Part shown: in pieces, positions 34,052 through 42,940 of the stretch
How positions within the stretch are numbered: the stretch's first letter is position 1
Layout of the letters: every line of letters begins with the position of its first letter
Origin: Bacteroidales bacterium
Lineage (GTDB): Bacteria > Bacteroidota > Bacteroidia > Bacteroidales > UBA932
DNA: 64,000 bases
Direction of reading: 5' to 3'
NCBI GenBank assembly: GCA_017630155.1
Contig: JAGBVU010000024.1
Span: forward strand, 62,001 to 126,000
Position numbers and translations under genes: made by a program
Notes under the pieces: model-generated
Seen by the model: the letters and a program-made list of their open reading frames with translations, nothing else
Told to the model about the DNA's origin: nothing
The model's database searches: none

Positions 34052-34642
34052 ATGTACGATTATATTTCAGGAAATATAGTGGAGCTTACCCCAGCAGAAA
34101 TGGTGGTGGACAACCATGGCATAGGGTACAGAATCCTCATCTCGCTACAGACATACTCTGCTCTGCAGGGCGCTTCAGATGGTAAAATATACATTTATCA
34201 CCATAAGCACGAAGATGATGAACTCTTCTACGGCTTTGCTGACAAACAGGAGAGGACCATTTTCACCCACCTGGTATCAGTTTCCGGTATCGGTCCCAAT
34301 ACTGCCAGGATGATGCTCTCCGCCCTCACCACCGATGAGGTACGTATGGCAATTATTACCGGAGATGTCAACAAAATCAAGAGTGTGAAAGGGATTGGGC
34401 TGAAAACAGCACAGAGGGCAATCATTGAGCTGAAGGACAAAGTGGGCAAGGATAGCACAACTGCCACCATAGACCTGGGAGTAGGCTTTGAGCAGAGCAG
34501 CCACAGAGAAGAGGCATATGGCGCCCTCATTACCCTGGGCTTCACAAAAGCAGCAGTAGAGAAGGTTCTGGACGCGATTTTGAAAAAAGAACCTGGTTGC
34601 TCTTCTGAAGAAATTATAAAGAAAGCCCTCAAGCTGCTGTAA
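34052..34642 (+). CDS. ruvA: Holliday junction DNA helicase subunit RuvA
   Basis: 196 aa. The tetramer binds four-way junctions and guides RuvB. The N-terminal OB fold (M-Y-D-Y-I-S-G, then G-I-G-Y-R-I), the helix-hairpin-helix pair (V-S-G-I-G-P-N-T-A, then V-K-G-I-G-L-K-T-A) and the C-terminal RuvB-binding domain (~150-196) are all present. ruvB is 20 kb away in this window, so the two are not an operon. Confidence 0.96.
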   Translation: MYDYISGNIVELTPAEMVVDNHGIGYRILISLQTYSALQGASDGKIYIYHHKHEDDELFYGFADKQERTIFTHLVSVSGIGPNTARMMLSALTTDEVRMAIITGDVNKIKSVKGIGLKTAQRAIIELKDKVGKDSTTATIDLGVGFEQSSHREEAYGALITLGFTKAAVEKVLDAILKKEPGCSSEEIIKKALKLL

Positions 34643-34657
34643 TTAAAAAATTTATAT

Positions 34658-34665
34658 TACATTTG
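34658..34665 (+). promoter_or_regulatory. -7 element of gcvH
   Basis: TACATTTG, a perfect match, 31 bases before the gcvH ATG. No glycine riboswitch fold is seen in this short leader. Confidence 0.65.
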
Positions 34666-34696
34666 TCAAAATTATTCACACTTAATAAATTAAAAA

Positions 34697-35071
34697 ATGA
34701 ACACTCCTAATAATCTAAAGTACTCTAAAGAGCACGAATGGGTAAGAGTAGAAGGTGATGTAGCAGTAATCGGTATTACAGACTTCGCTCAGGACCAACT
34801 TGGTGATATCGTATTCGTTGACATTCAGACTGAAGGTGAAACCCTTGCTAAAGATGAGATTTTCGGTGCTATCGAAGCTGTTAAAACTGTTGCAGATGCA
34901 TTTATGCCTGTTAGCGGTGAGGTGGTAGAGGTTAACCCTGATCTTGAAGGTGCTCCTGAATCAGTAAACAAAGATCCATATGGTGCTGGCTGGATGATCA
35001 AAGTAAAAATGTCAAACCCTGAAGAGGTTAACGATCTTCTTTCAGCTGAAGAGTACAACGCTATCTGCTAA
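34697..35071 (+). CDS. gcvH: Glycine cleavage system H protein
   Basis: 124 aa. It carries the lipoyl arm between the P, T and L proteins. The lipoylated residue is Lys63 in [10 protein letters not shown], and the opening H-E-W-V-R-V-E-G is typical. Codon use is strongly biased (CTT, GGT, GCT, GAA), like mdh, suggesting high expression. It stands alone; P and T proteins are not in this window. Confidence 0.96.
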   Translation: MNTPNNLKYSKEHEWVRVEGDVAVIGITDFAQDQLGDIVFVDIQTEGETLAKDEIFGAIEAVKTVADAFMPVSGEVVEVNPDLEGAPESVNKDPYGAGWMIKVKMSNPEEVNDLLSAEEYNAIC

Positions 35072-35100
35072 TTACAAACAGATATCATATATAATTCGAA

Positions 35101-35131
35101 GAGGTGACTTTCTGCAAGTCACCTCTTTTTC
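35101..35131 (+). terminator. Terminator of gcvH
   Basis: A perfect 10-bp stem, GAGGTGACTT / AAGTCACCTC, followed by T5. Confidence 0.9.
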
Positions 35132-35147
35132 TTTATATATCCAGAAA

Positions 35148-35732
35148 CTATTTCATTTTGGGTGGTACAGGGTATTTTGAGAAGAGCAACCCTGTCGCCT
35201 GATCCAAGTTTGAGAGATCCTTCACATCTACACCACCATCCTCAGCAAGGGAACTCACTTCTGCACAAAAGATATGCATCTTCTTTCGGGTATCCACCAT
35301 ATCCACCATCAGGACACCCTCTTTTGATATGCCTGAAATTATCTGTGCATCAGAGTAATAGCTGTCAAGATATGCGGCTCTGGGACTAAAATATCTGTAT
35401 CCTAAACCGCTCCCTGGAGGGACGAGATCCTTAGTCTTAATCACTTGCTTTACAGACATTGCCACATAAACAATCATATCTGGATTTGTGGATACAGACA
35501 CATATCCCCTTTGATACAACTGTTTGGAAATAGAGTTGTAAATATTGTTAACATCATCCATACTCAAGTATGAAGGTATAGCAGAGCCATCTGCAGGTTC
35601 TATCATAAAAGTTTTATATGAAGCCAGATCGGCATTGTTCAGCACTTTACTTTGTTCAAGTGTCAAGGTCCCGCACGAGGTTAATGTCAAAACTGCCACA
35701 GAGACCATTATAAAAATCCTTTTCATTTCCAT
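35148..35732 (-). CDS. DUF4136-like lipoprotein
   Basis: 194 aa. The lipobox L-T-S-C-G gives an acylated cysteine at ~20. The rest resembles DUF4136: an opening K-V-L-N-N-A-D-L-A-S-Y-K-T-F, then a stretch M-I-V-Y-V-A-M-S-V-K-Q-V, then G-V-L-M-V-D-M-V-D. Such proteins sit in the envelope; their function is unknown. The ATG at 35726 (MKRIF) is an alternative start. It converges on gcvH and diverges from the threonine aldolase. Confidence 0.7.
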   Translation of the reverse strand: MEMKRIFIMVSVAVLTLTSCGTLTLEQSKVLNNADLASYKTFMIEPADGSAIPSYLSMDDVNNIYNSISKQLYQRGYVSVSTNPDMIVYVAMSVKQVIKTKDLVPPGSGLGYRYFSPRAAYLDSYYSDAQIISGISKEGVLMVDMVDTRKKMHIFCAEVSSLAEDGGVDVKDLSNLDQATGLLFSKYPVPPKMK

Positions 35733-35812
35733 TTGCTTTAAAACTCCCCTTCATTGAGGAGTACGATTGGTACTACAGAGAACAAAAGGTATTCCAAAAG
35801 CAAAACTTTTAT

Positions 35813-35820
35813 TAAATTTG
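35813..35820 (+). promoter_or_regulatory. -7 element of the threonine aldolase gene
   Basis: TAAATTTG, a perfect match, 15 bases before the ATG at 35836. Confidence 0.65.
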
Positions 35821-35835
35821 TAAAAACTTAGTACC

Positions 35836-36858
35836 ATGAAACACAGTTTTGGAAGCGACAATCATTCAGGCGTCCACCCTCAAATTCTTGACGCCATTAT
35901 CAGGACAAACTCTGAATTTGCAGTAGCATACGGAGACGACGAGTACTCACAACAAGTTCTCAGTCAGATAGAAAATATGCTTGGAGGTGAATGCAAGGCT
36001 ATGTTTGCAGTAAACGGCACTGGGGCAAACATATTGTCCCTTGCAAATCTTGCTCACAGTTCAGATGCCATTCTATGTCCCGCCACTGCACATATCAACT
36101 GCGATGAATGTGGTGCTCCTGAAAAAATAATAGGTTGTAAAGTAATCCCTGTGGAGCACACAAACGGTAAGGTATCTGTGGAGAGTGTGAAAAAGCACCT
36201 TCACGGGTTTGGAGAGCAACACCACTCACAACCCAATGTCCTCTCCATTTCACAGCCCACAGAACTTGGAACGCTATATACTGTAGAGGAGATAAAGGCA
36301 CTTGCGGATCTGATGCACACCCACAACGGATACCTCCATATAGATGGATCACGCGTATCAAATGCTGCGGCTGCCCTTGATATCCCGATCAAAGAATTCA
36401 CTGCAGATGCTGGTGCAGATGCACTCTCTTTTGGCGGCACCAAAAACGGACTTCTTATGGGAGAGGTGGTGGTTTTGTTCAAGAGGGTCTCCGCCCATAG
36501 GGCCCTTTTCCTTAGAAAACAGATGACCCAGCTCTATTCAAAGGCAAGATTTATGGCCGCACAGTTTGACGAATATCTCAAGGATGACCTATATCTCAAA
36601 CTTGCCTCACACTCCAATGAGATGGCCAAATATCTGGAAACCAGATTAAAAGAGATTACTCAGATAGAAATATCACGACCTGTGGAGACAAATGCAGTAT
36701 TTGCATACATAAGCCGTGAACTTTACGACAAACTCTCAGAGAAACACATGTTCTACATATGGGACGAAGAGACAATGGAGGTAAGATGGATGTGTTCTTT
36801 TGAAACAGGTAAAGAGAATATAGACGAATTTATAGAAGACATTAAAAACAATTTATAA
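35836..36858 (+). CDS. ltaE: Low-specificity threonine aldolase (beta-eliminating-lyase family)
   Basis: 340 aa. A fold-type I PLP enzyme that cleaves threonine or allo-threonine to glycine and acetaldehyde. The cofactor lysine is Lys203 in S-F-G-G-T-K-N-G-L, preceded by H-I-D-G-S-R (Asp170). The N-terminal F-G-S-D-N-H-S-G-V-H-P is family-typical. The stop is 3 bases before the acyl-CoA ligase gene, so the pair is probably one transcript. Confidence 0.92.
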   Translation: MKHSFGSDNHSGVHPQILDAIIRTNSEFAVAYGDDEYSQQVLSQIENMLGGECKAMFAVNGTGANILSLANLAHSSDAILCPATAHINCDECGAPEKIIGCKVIPVEHTNGKVSVESVKKHLHGFGEQHHSQPNVLSISQPTELGTLYTVEEIKALADLMHTHNGYLHIDGSRVSNAAAALDIPIKEFTADAGADALSFGGTKNGLLMGEVVVLFKRVSAHRALFLRKQMTQLYSKARFMAAQFDEYLKDDLYLKLASHSNEMAKYLETRLKEITQIEISRPVETNAVFAYISRELYDKLSEKHMFYIWDEETMEVRWMCSFETGKENIDEFIEDIKNNL

Positions 36859-36861
36859 AAA

Positions 36862-38637
36862 ATGGAAATAAACGTTACCAGGACATTTGATCTACTGGAT
36901 AGACTTGAAGCCAACCATCCGGACAAAGAGGACATCCTAAGCAGAAGTTTGGGTGGCAATTGGACAAAAGTCAGTGTTAAAGAGTATATAAAACTCTCAT
37001 ACTCTGTAGCTTATGCACTATTGTCATTAGGTTATCAAAAGGGAGACAAAGCGATCTCAATCTGCAACAACAGGCCTGAATGGAATTTTGTTGACATGGG
37101 TCTGAATCTGTCAGGAATGGTACACATCCCTGTCTATCCTACACTTAGCGAAGATGAATATCTCCACATATTCAACCACAGCGATGCGAAAATAATATTC
37201 CTTGGCAATCCTAACCTCTATAAGAAGATATCACCTATAGTAGCAAAAATGGACTGTCCTGCGAAGGTATATTTAATGGACGACTCCACTGAAATAGACT
37301 GTCTTTCAGACCTTTACAAGGTTGGGGAAGAAAACAGGGATAAATTTTCACCTGTAGTGGAGAAGATTAAGAGTGAGATCGGCAAAGATGATCTTGCAAC
37401 TATAATCTATACATCAGGCACCACAGGGACACCAAAAGGGGTCATGCTGTCACACTGGAACCTTATGTTCAATGCCATGGCACATGCCAAAAAACAACCT
37501 GTAACATCCTCACAAAAAATGGTAAGCTTTCTCCCACTATGCCACATCTATGAGAGAAGCATGAACTACGAATACCAATACATCGGTATCAGCATTTACT
37601 ACGCAGAGTCAATAAGCACAATTCAACGAGATTTGGCCGGATGTCATGCAGATGGATTCTGTTCTGTACCAAGGGTCCTTGAGATGATGTATTTCAAATT
37701 TGAGGCTGCAGGTAAAAATTTGACAGGGATAAAAAAGAAAATATATGAGAAAGCATGGAATTTTGCCAACACTTTCGATTATTACAACCTAAACAAATTC
37801 TACCTCTTCAAAAGAGACATATATGATAAACTTGTCTTCAGCAAATGGAGAGAGGCACTTGGTGGTCACGAAATGACAATAGTATCTGGAGGTTCGTCGA
37901 TACAGGGTAAGATAGTAAGGCTATTCAATGCAGCGCGAATCGGCATTTATGAGGGTTATGGAATGACAGAGACATCACCTGTAATAGCCGTTAACAACCC
38001 TATAGAGAGGATTAATGTGATAGGAACTGTAGGCACACCCCTCGAAGGGACAGAACTTAAGATTGCAGAAGATGGAGAGATCCTCACAAAAGGTCCTCAC
38101 GTCATGCTTGGATACTATAAAGATCCTATTCAGACAAAAGAGATAATTGATGAAGATGGATATCTTCATACCGGTGACATAGGTAAAATGGTGGATGGAA
38201 AATACCTTCAAATTACCGACAGAAAGAAAGAGATCTTCAAGCTGTCACTAGGTAAATATGTAGCTCCTCAGGTTATAGAGAATAGACTTAAGGAATCATC
38301 ATATATTGAAAACTGCATAGTGATTGGCGAAAATGAAAAGTTTGCTTCTGCCATAATCATTCCTGACATGTCCCGTATTCACTTCTGGGCAGCCAAACAC
38401 AAAATTACATACTCTGACAACCAGGAGCTTGTAAAGAATCCTAAAGTCATAGCAAAAATTCACAAGGAGGTTGAAAAGGTAAATGATACATTGGCTCCAC
38501 ATGAGAAAATAAAAAGGGAAAGGGTAATTCTTGCAGAGTGGTCACCCATAAATGGACTTCTCTCCCCCACCCTTAAACTTAAAAGGGTTAAAATACAAGC
38601 AAAACATGCTGATATCATAAAGGAGATTTACAAATAA
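36862..38637 (+). CDS. Long-chain acyl-CoA synthetase (AMP-forming, FadD15/ACSL type)
   Basis: 591 aa. It activates fatty acids to acyl-CoA through acyl-AMP. The AMP-binding motif is I-I-Y-T-S-G-T-T-G-T-P-K-G-V (~184-197), followed by G-Y-G-M-T-E-T-S-P, H-T-G-D-I-G, and I-T-D-R-K-K-E-I-F-K-L-S-L-G-K-Y-V-A, the motifs of the long-chain branch. Second gene of the ltaE pair. Its transcript ends at the parS-containing terminator at 38640. Confidence 0.93.
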   Translation: MEINVTRTFDLLDRLEANHPDKEDILSRSLGGNWTKVSVKEYIKLSYSVAYALLSLGYQKGDKAISICNNRPEWNFVDMGLNLSGMVHIPVYPTLSEDEYLHIFNHSDAKIIFLGNPNLYKKISPIVAKMDCPAKVYLMDDSTEIDCLSDLYKVGEENRDKFSPVVEKIKSEIGKDDLATIIYTSGTTGTPKGVMLSHWNLMFNAMAHAKKQPVTSSQKMVSFLPLCHIYERSMNYEYQYIGISIYYAESISTIQRDLAGCHADGFCSVPRVLEMMYFKFEAAGKNLTGIKKKIYEKAWNFANTFDYYNLNKFYLFKRDIYDKLVFSKWREALGGHEMTIVSGGSSIQGKIVRLFNAARIGIYEGYGMTETSPVIAVNNPIERINVIGTVGTPLEGTELKIAEDGEILTKGPHVMLGYYKDPIQTKEIIDEDGYLHTGDIGKMVDGKYLQITDRKKEIFKLSLGKYVAPQVIENRLKESSYIENCIVIGENEKFASAIIIPDMSRIHFWAAKHKITYSDNQELVKNPKVIAKIHKEVEKVNDTLAPHEKIKRERVILAEWSPINGLLSPTLKLKRVKIQAKHADIIKEIYK

Positions 38638-38639
38638 AC

Positions 38640-38672
38640 AAAAAAGATGTTCCACGTGGAACATCTTTTTTT
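38640..38672. terminator. Bidirectional terminator between the acyl-CoA ligase gene and mnmG, built on a parS palindrome
   Basis: A6, then a perfect inverted repeat GATGTTCCAC/GTGGAACATC, then T7. It can end both converging transcripts. The central 16 bases (38648-38663) are a parS-type site. The mnmG stop lies within this element's edge. Confidence 0.85.
38648..38663. promoter_or_regulatory. parS: parS-type site 1 (ParB-binding centromere)
   Basis: TGTTCCACGTGGAACA is a perfect 16-bp palindrome that fits the bacterial parS consensus TGTTNCACGTGNAACA; this very form is known from Pseudomonas chromosomes. Chromosomal parS sites cluster near oriC. Here it also forms the terminator stem. parA and parB are not in this window. 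Confidence 0.8.
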
Positions 38673-40635
38673 ATCTACCAAAGAAGACCAGAAGTACTGA
38701 GATATCTGCAGGAGAAACTCCTGGTATTCTCGATGCTTGAGAGATAGTCCTTGGTTTGTGCTTCATCAGTTTTTGCCTTGACTCGTAGGAGAGAGATGTG
38801 ACCTTCGAATAATCAAAATCTTCGGGAATAGATAAAGATTCCAATTTGGTCATCTTATCAGCAAGTCTTGATTCTCTCTCGATATAACCACTATACTTGA
38901 CAAGTATTTCTACTGACTCCAAAATCTCCTGAGCCAAATCCTCTTTAAATGTAAAAGGTACTGGAAGGTATGGAAGAGTAGTAAGGATATTCAAGCAGTT
39001 TGAATTATTGTCTAATGAAGAGATATCAATAGAGAAGTCATATGTTCCACGTGGAACATAATCTATCATATCCTTTATCCTTGTATCAGGACGTGTGAGA
39101 ATGGAAGAAAGAGTCTTGGAAGAATCTGTCTTTGCTGATCCTATAGATTCAAGATATGGATTGATTGTATCTGGTTTTACCTTTGTTGTATCGAATTTTG
39201 ATTTCAAAGAACCAACACTATCGTACTTCTTACACATTAGACTATATCTATACTCATCTGCTAGTCCTATGCTATGAGATATGGAGGTCAATCTCAAATC
39301 TGCATTATCCTGTCTAAGTAAGATTCTATACTCAGCTCTGGACGTAAACATTCTGTAGGGTTCATCCACACCTTTGGTTACTAGATCATCAATAAGGACA
39401 CCAATATAAGATTGATCCCTCTTAAGGATAAGAGGCTCCTTTCCTGAAAGATCAAGAGAAGCATTGATACCCGCCATCAGACCTTGGGCCGCAGCCTCTT
39501 CGTATCCTGTAGTTCCGTTAACCTGCCCTGCAAGATAAAGACCATCCACACATTTTGACTCGAGAGATGCTTTCAATTGGGTAGGATCAAAATAATCATA
39601 TTCTACTGCATATGCAGGTCTATAAATTCTGACATTCTCAAGCCCTTTTATACTATGTAATGCTTCCAACTGAGTATCAAGTGGAAGTGATGAAGAAAAT
39701 CCCTGAAGGTAATACTCATTGGTATGCCACCCTTCTGGTTCAAGGAATAATTGATGTTCATCCTTTCCAGGGAAGGTCCTAAGTTTATCTTCAATACTTG
39801 GGCAGTATCTTGGCCCTATCCCACTAATCTTACCTGAAAAAAGAGGCGAGAGATGAAAACCTGACTCAAGTATTGAATGGACATCCCTGTTTGTATGTAC
39901 TATGTAGCAATTGCGCTGTTTAACCCCACCTTGAACAGGGGAGTTGTAATTGAGGTAAGAGAACTTGTCTGGTGAAGGATCTCCCTCCTGAGGGATGAGC
40001 TTTGAGAAATCGATAGAAGATGCATCAATCCTTGGTGGGGTACCTGTCTTCATCCTCTGAGTAACAATACCTCTTTCAGCAAGTATTTCTGAGATATGAT
40101 AAGATGAGGGCTCCCCTATTCTTCCACTCTCTGCATCTTCCTGACCGACAAAAATTTTACCATTGAGGAATGTTCCAGCAGTAATGATAACCGCTTTTGC
40201 TTGAAAGAAAGCGCCCAACTGTGTTCTGACACCTGATACACGCGAACCTGAGAAGGTTATATCAGTGGCTGTATCTGCCCAAATATCTAAGTTACAGGTA
40301 GTTTCGAGGATATAACGCCAGTTCCAGGAAAAGTGTATTCTATCACACTGAGCTCTTGGACTCCACATAGCCGGTCCTTTTGATCTGTTGAGCATCCTGA
40401 ATTGGATCGTACTGGCATCTGTCACTATGCCTGTGTAACCACCCAAAGCATCTATCTCTCTCACTATCTGACCCTTAGCAATACCACCGATGGCTGGATT
40501 ACAAGACATTTGGGCGATCTTGTTCATATCCATGGTAATAAGAAGAGTCTTTCTACCCATATTGGCAGCTGCAGCTGCAGCTTCACATCCTGCATGACCT
40601 GCCCCAATAACAACAATATCGTAACTAAGATTCAT
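38671..40635 (-). CDS. mnmG: tRNA U34 carboxymethylaminomethyl-modifying enzyme MnmG (GidA)
   Basis: 654 aa. With MnmE it modifies the wobble uridine of several tRNAs. FAD-binding [10 protein letters not shown] (12-21), [11 protein letters not shown] (45-55), the second motif [31 protein letters not shown], and the C-terminal [14 protein letters not shown] complete the family pattern. It starts 11 bases inside the end of ybeY, so the two are translationally linked. The gene contains the second parS-type site (39043-39058), coding Y-V-P-R-G-T-Y. gidA/mnmG is often origin-proximal. Confidence 0.97.
   Translation of the reverse strand: MNLSYDIVVIGAGHAGCEAAAAAANMGRKTLLITMDMNKIAQMSCNPAIGGIAKGQIVREIDALGGYTGIVTDASTIQFRMLNRSKGPAMWSPRAQCDRIHFSWNWRYILETTCNLDIWADTATDITFSGSRVSGVRTQLGAFFQAKAVIITAGTFLNGKIFVGQEDAESGRIGEPSSYHISEILAERGIVTQRMKTGTPPRIDASSIDFSKLIPQEGDPSPDKFSYLNYNSPVQGGVKQRNCYIVHTNRDVHSILESGFHLSPLFSGKISGIGPRYCPSIEDKLRTFPGKDEHQLFLEPEGWHTNEYYLQGFSSSLPLDTQLEALHSIKGLENVRIYRPAYAVEYDYFDPTQLKASLESKCVDGLYLAGQVNGTTGYEEAAAQGLMAGINASLDLSGKEPLILKRDQSYIGVLIDDLVTKGVDEPYRMFTSRAEYRILLRQDNADLRLTSISHSIGLADEYRYSLMCKKYDSVGSLKSKFDTTKVKPDTINPYLESIGSAKTDSSKTLSSILTRPDTRIKDMIDYVPRGTYDFSIDISSLDNNSNCLNILTTLPYLPVPFTFKEDLAQEILESVEILVKYSGYIERESRLADKMTKLESLSIPEDFDYSKVTSLSYESRQKLMKHKPRTISQASRIPGVSPADISVLLVFFGR
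39043..39058. promoter_or_regulatory. parS: parS-type site 2, inside mnmG
   Basis: The same 16-mer TGTTCCACGTGGAACA, 395 bp from site 1, and extended by one T/A pair on each side to an 18-bp identity-free palindrome (39041-39060 is self-complementary). It lies within the mnmG coding sequence, where it encodes V-P-R-G-T. Confidence 0.8.
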
Positions 40636-41071
40636 ATCCTCTCAATAATTCTAAAGCAATATTTTCCTGATTCTGCATCTCAGCTCTATCCTCATCACTA
40701 TGATCATCATAACCTATAAGGTGAAGGATACCATGAATTATAACCCTATGAAGCTCCTCTTCAAATGATGCACCGTATTCTACAGCATTTGCCCTCACTG
40801 TATCTACACTGATAACTATGTCGGCTGACACCACATCATCAGACTCCTGTTCTGGATCATAATCAGAAGTGTCGAATGTTATAATATCTGTATAGTAGTC
40901 GTGTCCTAAAAATTCTTTATTGACTTTAAGGACCTCTTCATCATTGGTAAGGAGATAATTGATGTCTCCAACCTTAAGTGAATGAATATTTAGAATTTTC
41001 TTTATCCAATCCTTCAAAACCTTTTGGCGGGTTAACTTAAAGTCTGTATCTTTGCTTGAGAATTTTATCAT
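40625..41071 (-). CDS. ybeY: Endoribonuclease YbeY (16S rRNA maturation)
   Basis: 148 aa. The metal-binding motif [12 protein letters not shown] is complete (HxxxHxxxxxH). YbeY takes part in 3'-end processing of 16S rRNA and in late ribosome quality control. The frame opens at 41092, but the -7 element at 41090-41097 overlaps that start, so MIKFSSKD at 41071 was chosen. First gene of ybeY-mnmG. Confidence 0.93.
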   Translation of the reverse strand: MIKFSSKDTDFKLTRQKVLKDWIKKILNIHSLKVGDINYLLTNDEEVLKVNKEFLGHDYYTDIITFDTSDYDPEQESDDVVSADIVISVDTVRANAVEYGASFEEELHRVIIHGILHLIGYDDHSDEDRAEMQNQENIALELLRGYES

Positions 41072-41077
41072 ACTATG

Positions 41078-41097
41078 TATATTTGTGTGCAAATGTA
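41078..41097. promoter_or_regulatory. Interleaved -7 elements: ybeY-mnmG (minus) and mdh (plus)
   Basis: Minus-strand TACATTTG (41097-41090) and plus-strand TATATTTG (41078-41085) are 4 bases apart and point across each other, so the two transcripts would start by overlapping for a few bases. RNA polymerase can probably sit on only one at a time. Confidence 0.65.
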
Positions 41098-41146
41098 TGA
41101 AAAACTAAAGAGTCATTAACAATTTTAACAATTTAATATTACAATT

Positions 41147-42088
41147 ATGTCTAAAGTAAGTGTTATTGGTGCTGGTAACGTAGGCGCAACTTGCGCTAAT
41201 GCTGTAGCACAGATGAGATTTGCATCTGAAATCGTTCTTCTTGATGTAAGAGAAGGTTTTGCTGAGGGTAAAGCAATGGATATGATGCAGTCATCAAAAG
41301 TTCTTAATTACAATTCTGTTATCAAAGGTGTAACCAACGATTATGAGGCTACTGCCAATTCAGATGTTGTGGTAATCACTTCAGGTATTCCACGTAAACC
41401 TGGTATGACCCGCGAAGAGCTTATCGGCACTAACGCTGGTATCGTTAAGAGTGTTATCAGCAATGTACTTGCTCACTCTCCTAAAGCAGTTATCGTAGTG
41501 GTTTCTAACCCTATGGATACTATGACTTATCTTGCTGTAAAAACCAGCGGTGTTCCTGCAAACAGAATCATCGGTATGGGTGGTCAGCTTGACAGCAGCC
41601 GTTTCAACTACTACTTGAGCCAGGCACTCAACTGCCCTATGTCAGATGTTGAGGGTATGGTAATTGGTGGTCACGGTGACACAACAATGGTTCCACTTGT
41701 AAGCAAAGCTTTCTACAGAGGTGGTAATGTAACTGAGAAACTATCAGCAGAAGAGGCTGAAAAAGTAGTAGCTGACACTATGGTAGGTGGTGCAACCCTT
41801 ACAAAACTTATGGGTACATCAGCATGGTATGCACCTGGTGCAAATGCAGCAGCTCTTGCAAGAGCAGTTGTACTTGACGAGAAAAGAGTATACCCTTGCT
41901 GCGTAAGCCTTGATGGTCAATGGGGCGAAAGCGACATTTGTATCGGTGTTCCTGCAGTTATCGGCAAAAACGGTGTTGAAGAGATTATCGAGTTCGAACT
42001 TCCTGAGAATGAGATGGCTAAATTCAAAGCAAGTGCTCAGGCTGTAAGAAAAACTAACGGTGTGTTGAATGAAATTAATGTTCTTTAA
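41147..42088 (+). CDS. mdh: Malate dehydrogenase (NAD-dependent)
   Basis: 313 aa. The NAD fold opens with G-A-G-N-V-G-A-T-C-A (8-17). The substrate loop I-P-R-K-P-G-M-T-R-E and the S-N-P-M-D-T-M-T-Y-L segment place it with the LDH-like malate dehydrogenases; catalytic His is in G-G-H-G-D-T-T-M-V-P. With frdAB, 3 kb to the right, it would form part of the reductive branch from oxaloacetate to succinate (fumarase is not in the window). Strongly biased codons (GGT, CTT, GCT) suggest high expression. Confidence 0.95.
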   Translation: MSKVSVIGAGNVGATCANAVAQMRFASEIVLLDVREGFAEGKAMDMMQSSKVLNYNSVIKGVTNDYEATANSDVVVITSGIPRKPGMTREELIGTNAGIVKSVISNVLAHSPKAVIVVVSNPMDTMTYLAVKTSGVPANRIIGMGGQLDSSRFNYYLSQALNCPMSDVEGMVIGGHGDTTMVPLVSKAFYRGGNVTEKLSAEEAEKVVADTMVGGATLTKLMGTSAWYAPGANAAALARAVVLDEKRVYPCCVSLDGQWGESDICIGVPAVIGKNGVEEIIEFELPENEMAKFKASAQAVRKTNGVLNEINVL

Positions 42089-42132
42089 ACATTTTTTCAA
42101 CAATTGTTTGTAGGTTTTAAAGAATAATTTTC

Positions 42133-42140
42133 TAACTTTG
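42133..42140 (+). promoter_or_regulatory. -7 element of the tonB-like gene
   Basis: TAACTTTG, a perfect match, with TTTG at 42107-42110 (22-base spacer, longer than usual) and 36 bases before the ATG. Confidence 0.6.
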
Positions 42141-42176
42141 AAGCCTAAATGTCTAAACATCGTTAAATAAAATAAT

Positions 42177-42869
42177 ATGGAAATCAAAAAATCTCCAAAA
42201 GCCGATCTAGAAAAGAAGAAAGGTCTATTCCTTGAAATAGGTCTTATCGCTACTTTGCTAGTTGTTCTTTTAGCTTTTGAATGGCAAACAGAGGACAAAG
42301 AGGAAATGTCATTTGCTACCGAGACTGCAGTTGAGATTGAGGTAGAGAATGTTCCTATCACTACTGAGGCTCCTCCTCCTCCACCAGAGCAACCTAAAGT
42401 TCCTGTACTATCTGACCAAATCGACATCGTAGATGACGACATCGAAGTGAATGATGACCTATTCATCTCACTTGAGGATAGCGAGGATATGGGTGTAGAA
42501 ATTATGGACTATGTTGCAGAAGTTTACGAAGAAGAGATCGAAGAGGCTCCTATTCCTTTTGCACTTGTAGAAGAGAAACCATCATTCATGGGTGGTGACG
42601 CTAACAACTTCCAGAAATGGGTATCTCAACACCTTGAGTATCCTGAGATCGCTAAAGAAAATGGCGTATCTGGTCGTGTAACTCTTCAGTTTACAGTTAT
42701 GCCTGACGGTTCTGTAGCTAACGTAAGAGTACTTAGAGGCGTTGACCCTTCTCTTGACAAAGAGGCTGTCAGAGTAGTTTCTTCATCACCAAAATGGACT
42801 CCTGGTAAACAAAGGGATAGAGCTGTAAAAGTTATCTACAACTTCCCTGTAATTTTCCAACTTCGATAA
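42177..42869 (+). CDS. tonB: TonB family energy-transducing protein
   Basis: 230 aa. One membrane segment (~17-37), an acidic and proline-rich periplasmic linker (P-P-P-P-P-E-Q-P-K-V-P at ~63-73), and a C-terminal TonB domain (~135-230: G-R-V-T-L-Q-F-T-V-M-P-D-G-S-V, then D-P-S-L-D-K-E-A-V-R-V-V, then W-T-P-G-K-Q). It would couple the inner-membrane proton gradient to receptors such as the one at the start of the window. exbB/exbD are not beside it; Bacteroidetes genomes carry several TonB copies. Highly expressed codon pattern. Confidence 0.9.
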   Translation: MEIKKSPKADLEKKKGLFLEIGLIATLLVVLLAFEWQTEDKEEMSFATETAVEIEVENVPITTEAPPPPPEQPKVPVLSDQIDIVDDDIEVNDDLFISLEDSEDMGVEIMDYVAEVYEEEIEEAPIPFALVEEKPSFMGGDANNFQKWVSQHLEYPEIAKENGVSGRVTLQFTVMPDGSVANVRVLRGVDPSLDKEAVRVVSSSPKWTPGKQRDRAVKVIYNFPVIFQLR

Positions 42870-42890
42870 TTACACTATTATCTACATAAG

Positions 42891-42924
42891 AAATAGGTGG
42901 CTTTATGAAGTCACCTATTTTTTT
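42891..42924 (+). terminator. Terminator of tonB, overlapping the hflX promoter
   Basis: The arms AATAGGTGGCTT / AAGTCACCTATT pair (12 bp, one mismatch) and are followed by T-rich DNA. The T-tract runs directly into the hflX -7 element at 42926. Confidence 0.85.
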
Positions 42925-42925
42925 G

Positions 42926-42933
42926 TATCTTTG
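42926..42933 (+). promoter_or_regulatory. -7 element of hflX
   Basis: TATCTTTG, a perfect match, ending only 7 bases before the ATG at 42941, so the mRNA may be leaderless. Confidence 0.7.
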
Positions 42934-42940
42934 CCACCCT

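Noticed and set aside
34643-34696. Glycine riboswitch before gcvH
   Set aside because: Only 54 bases separate ruvA and gcvH, with a -7 box in them; too short for the aptamer.
41147-42088. Lactate dehydrogenase instead of malate dehydrogenase
   Set aside because: The substrate loop I-P-R-K-P-G-M-T-R and S-N-P-M-D-T-M are of the malate type.
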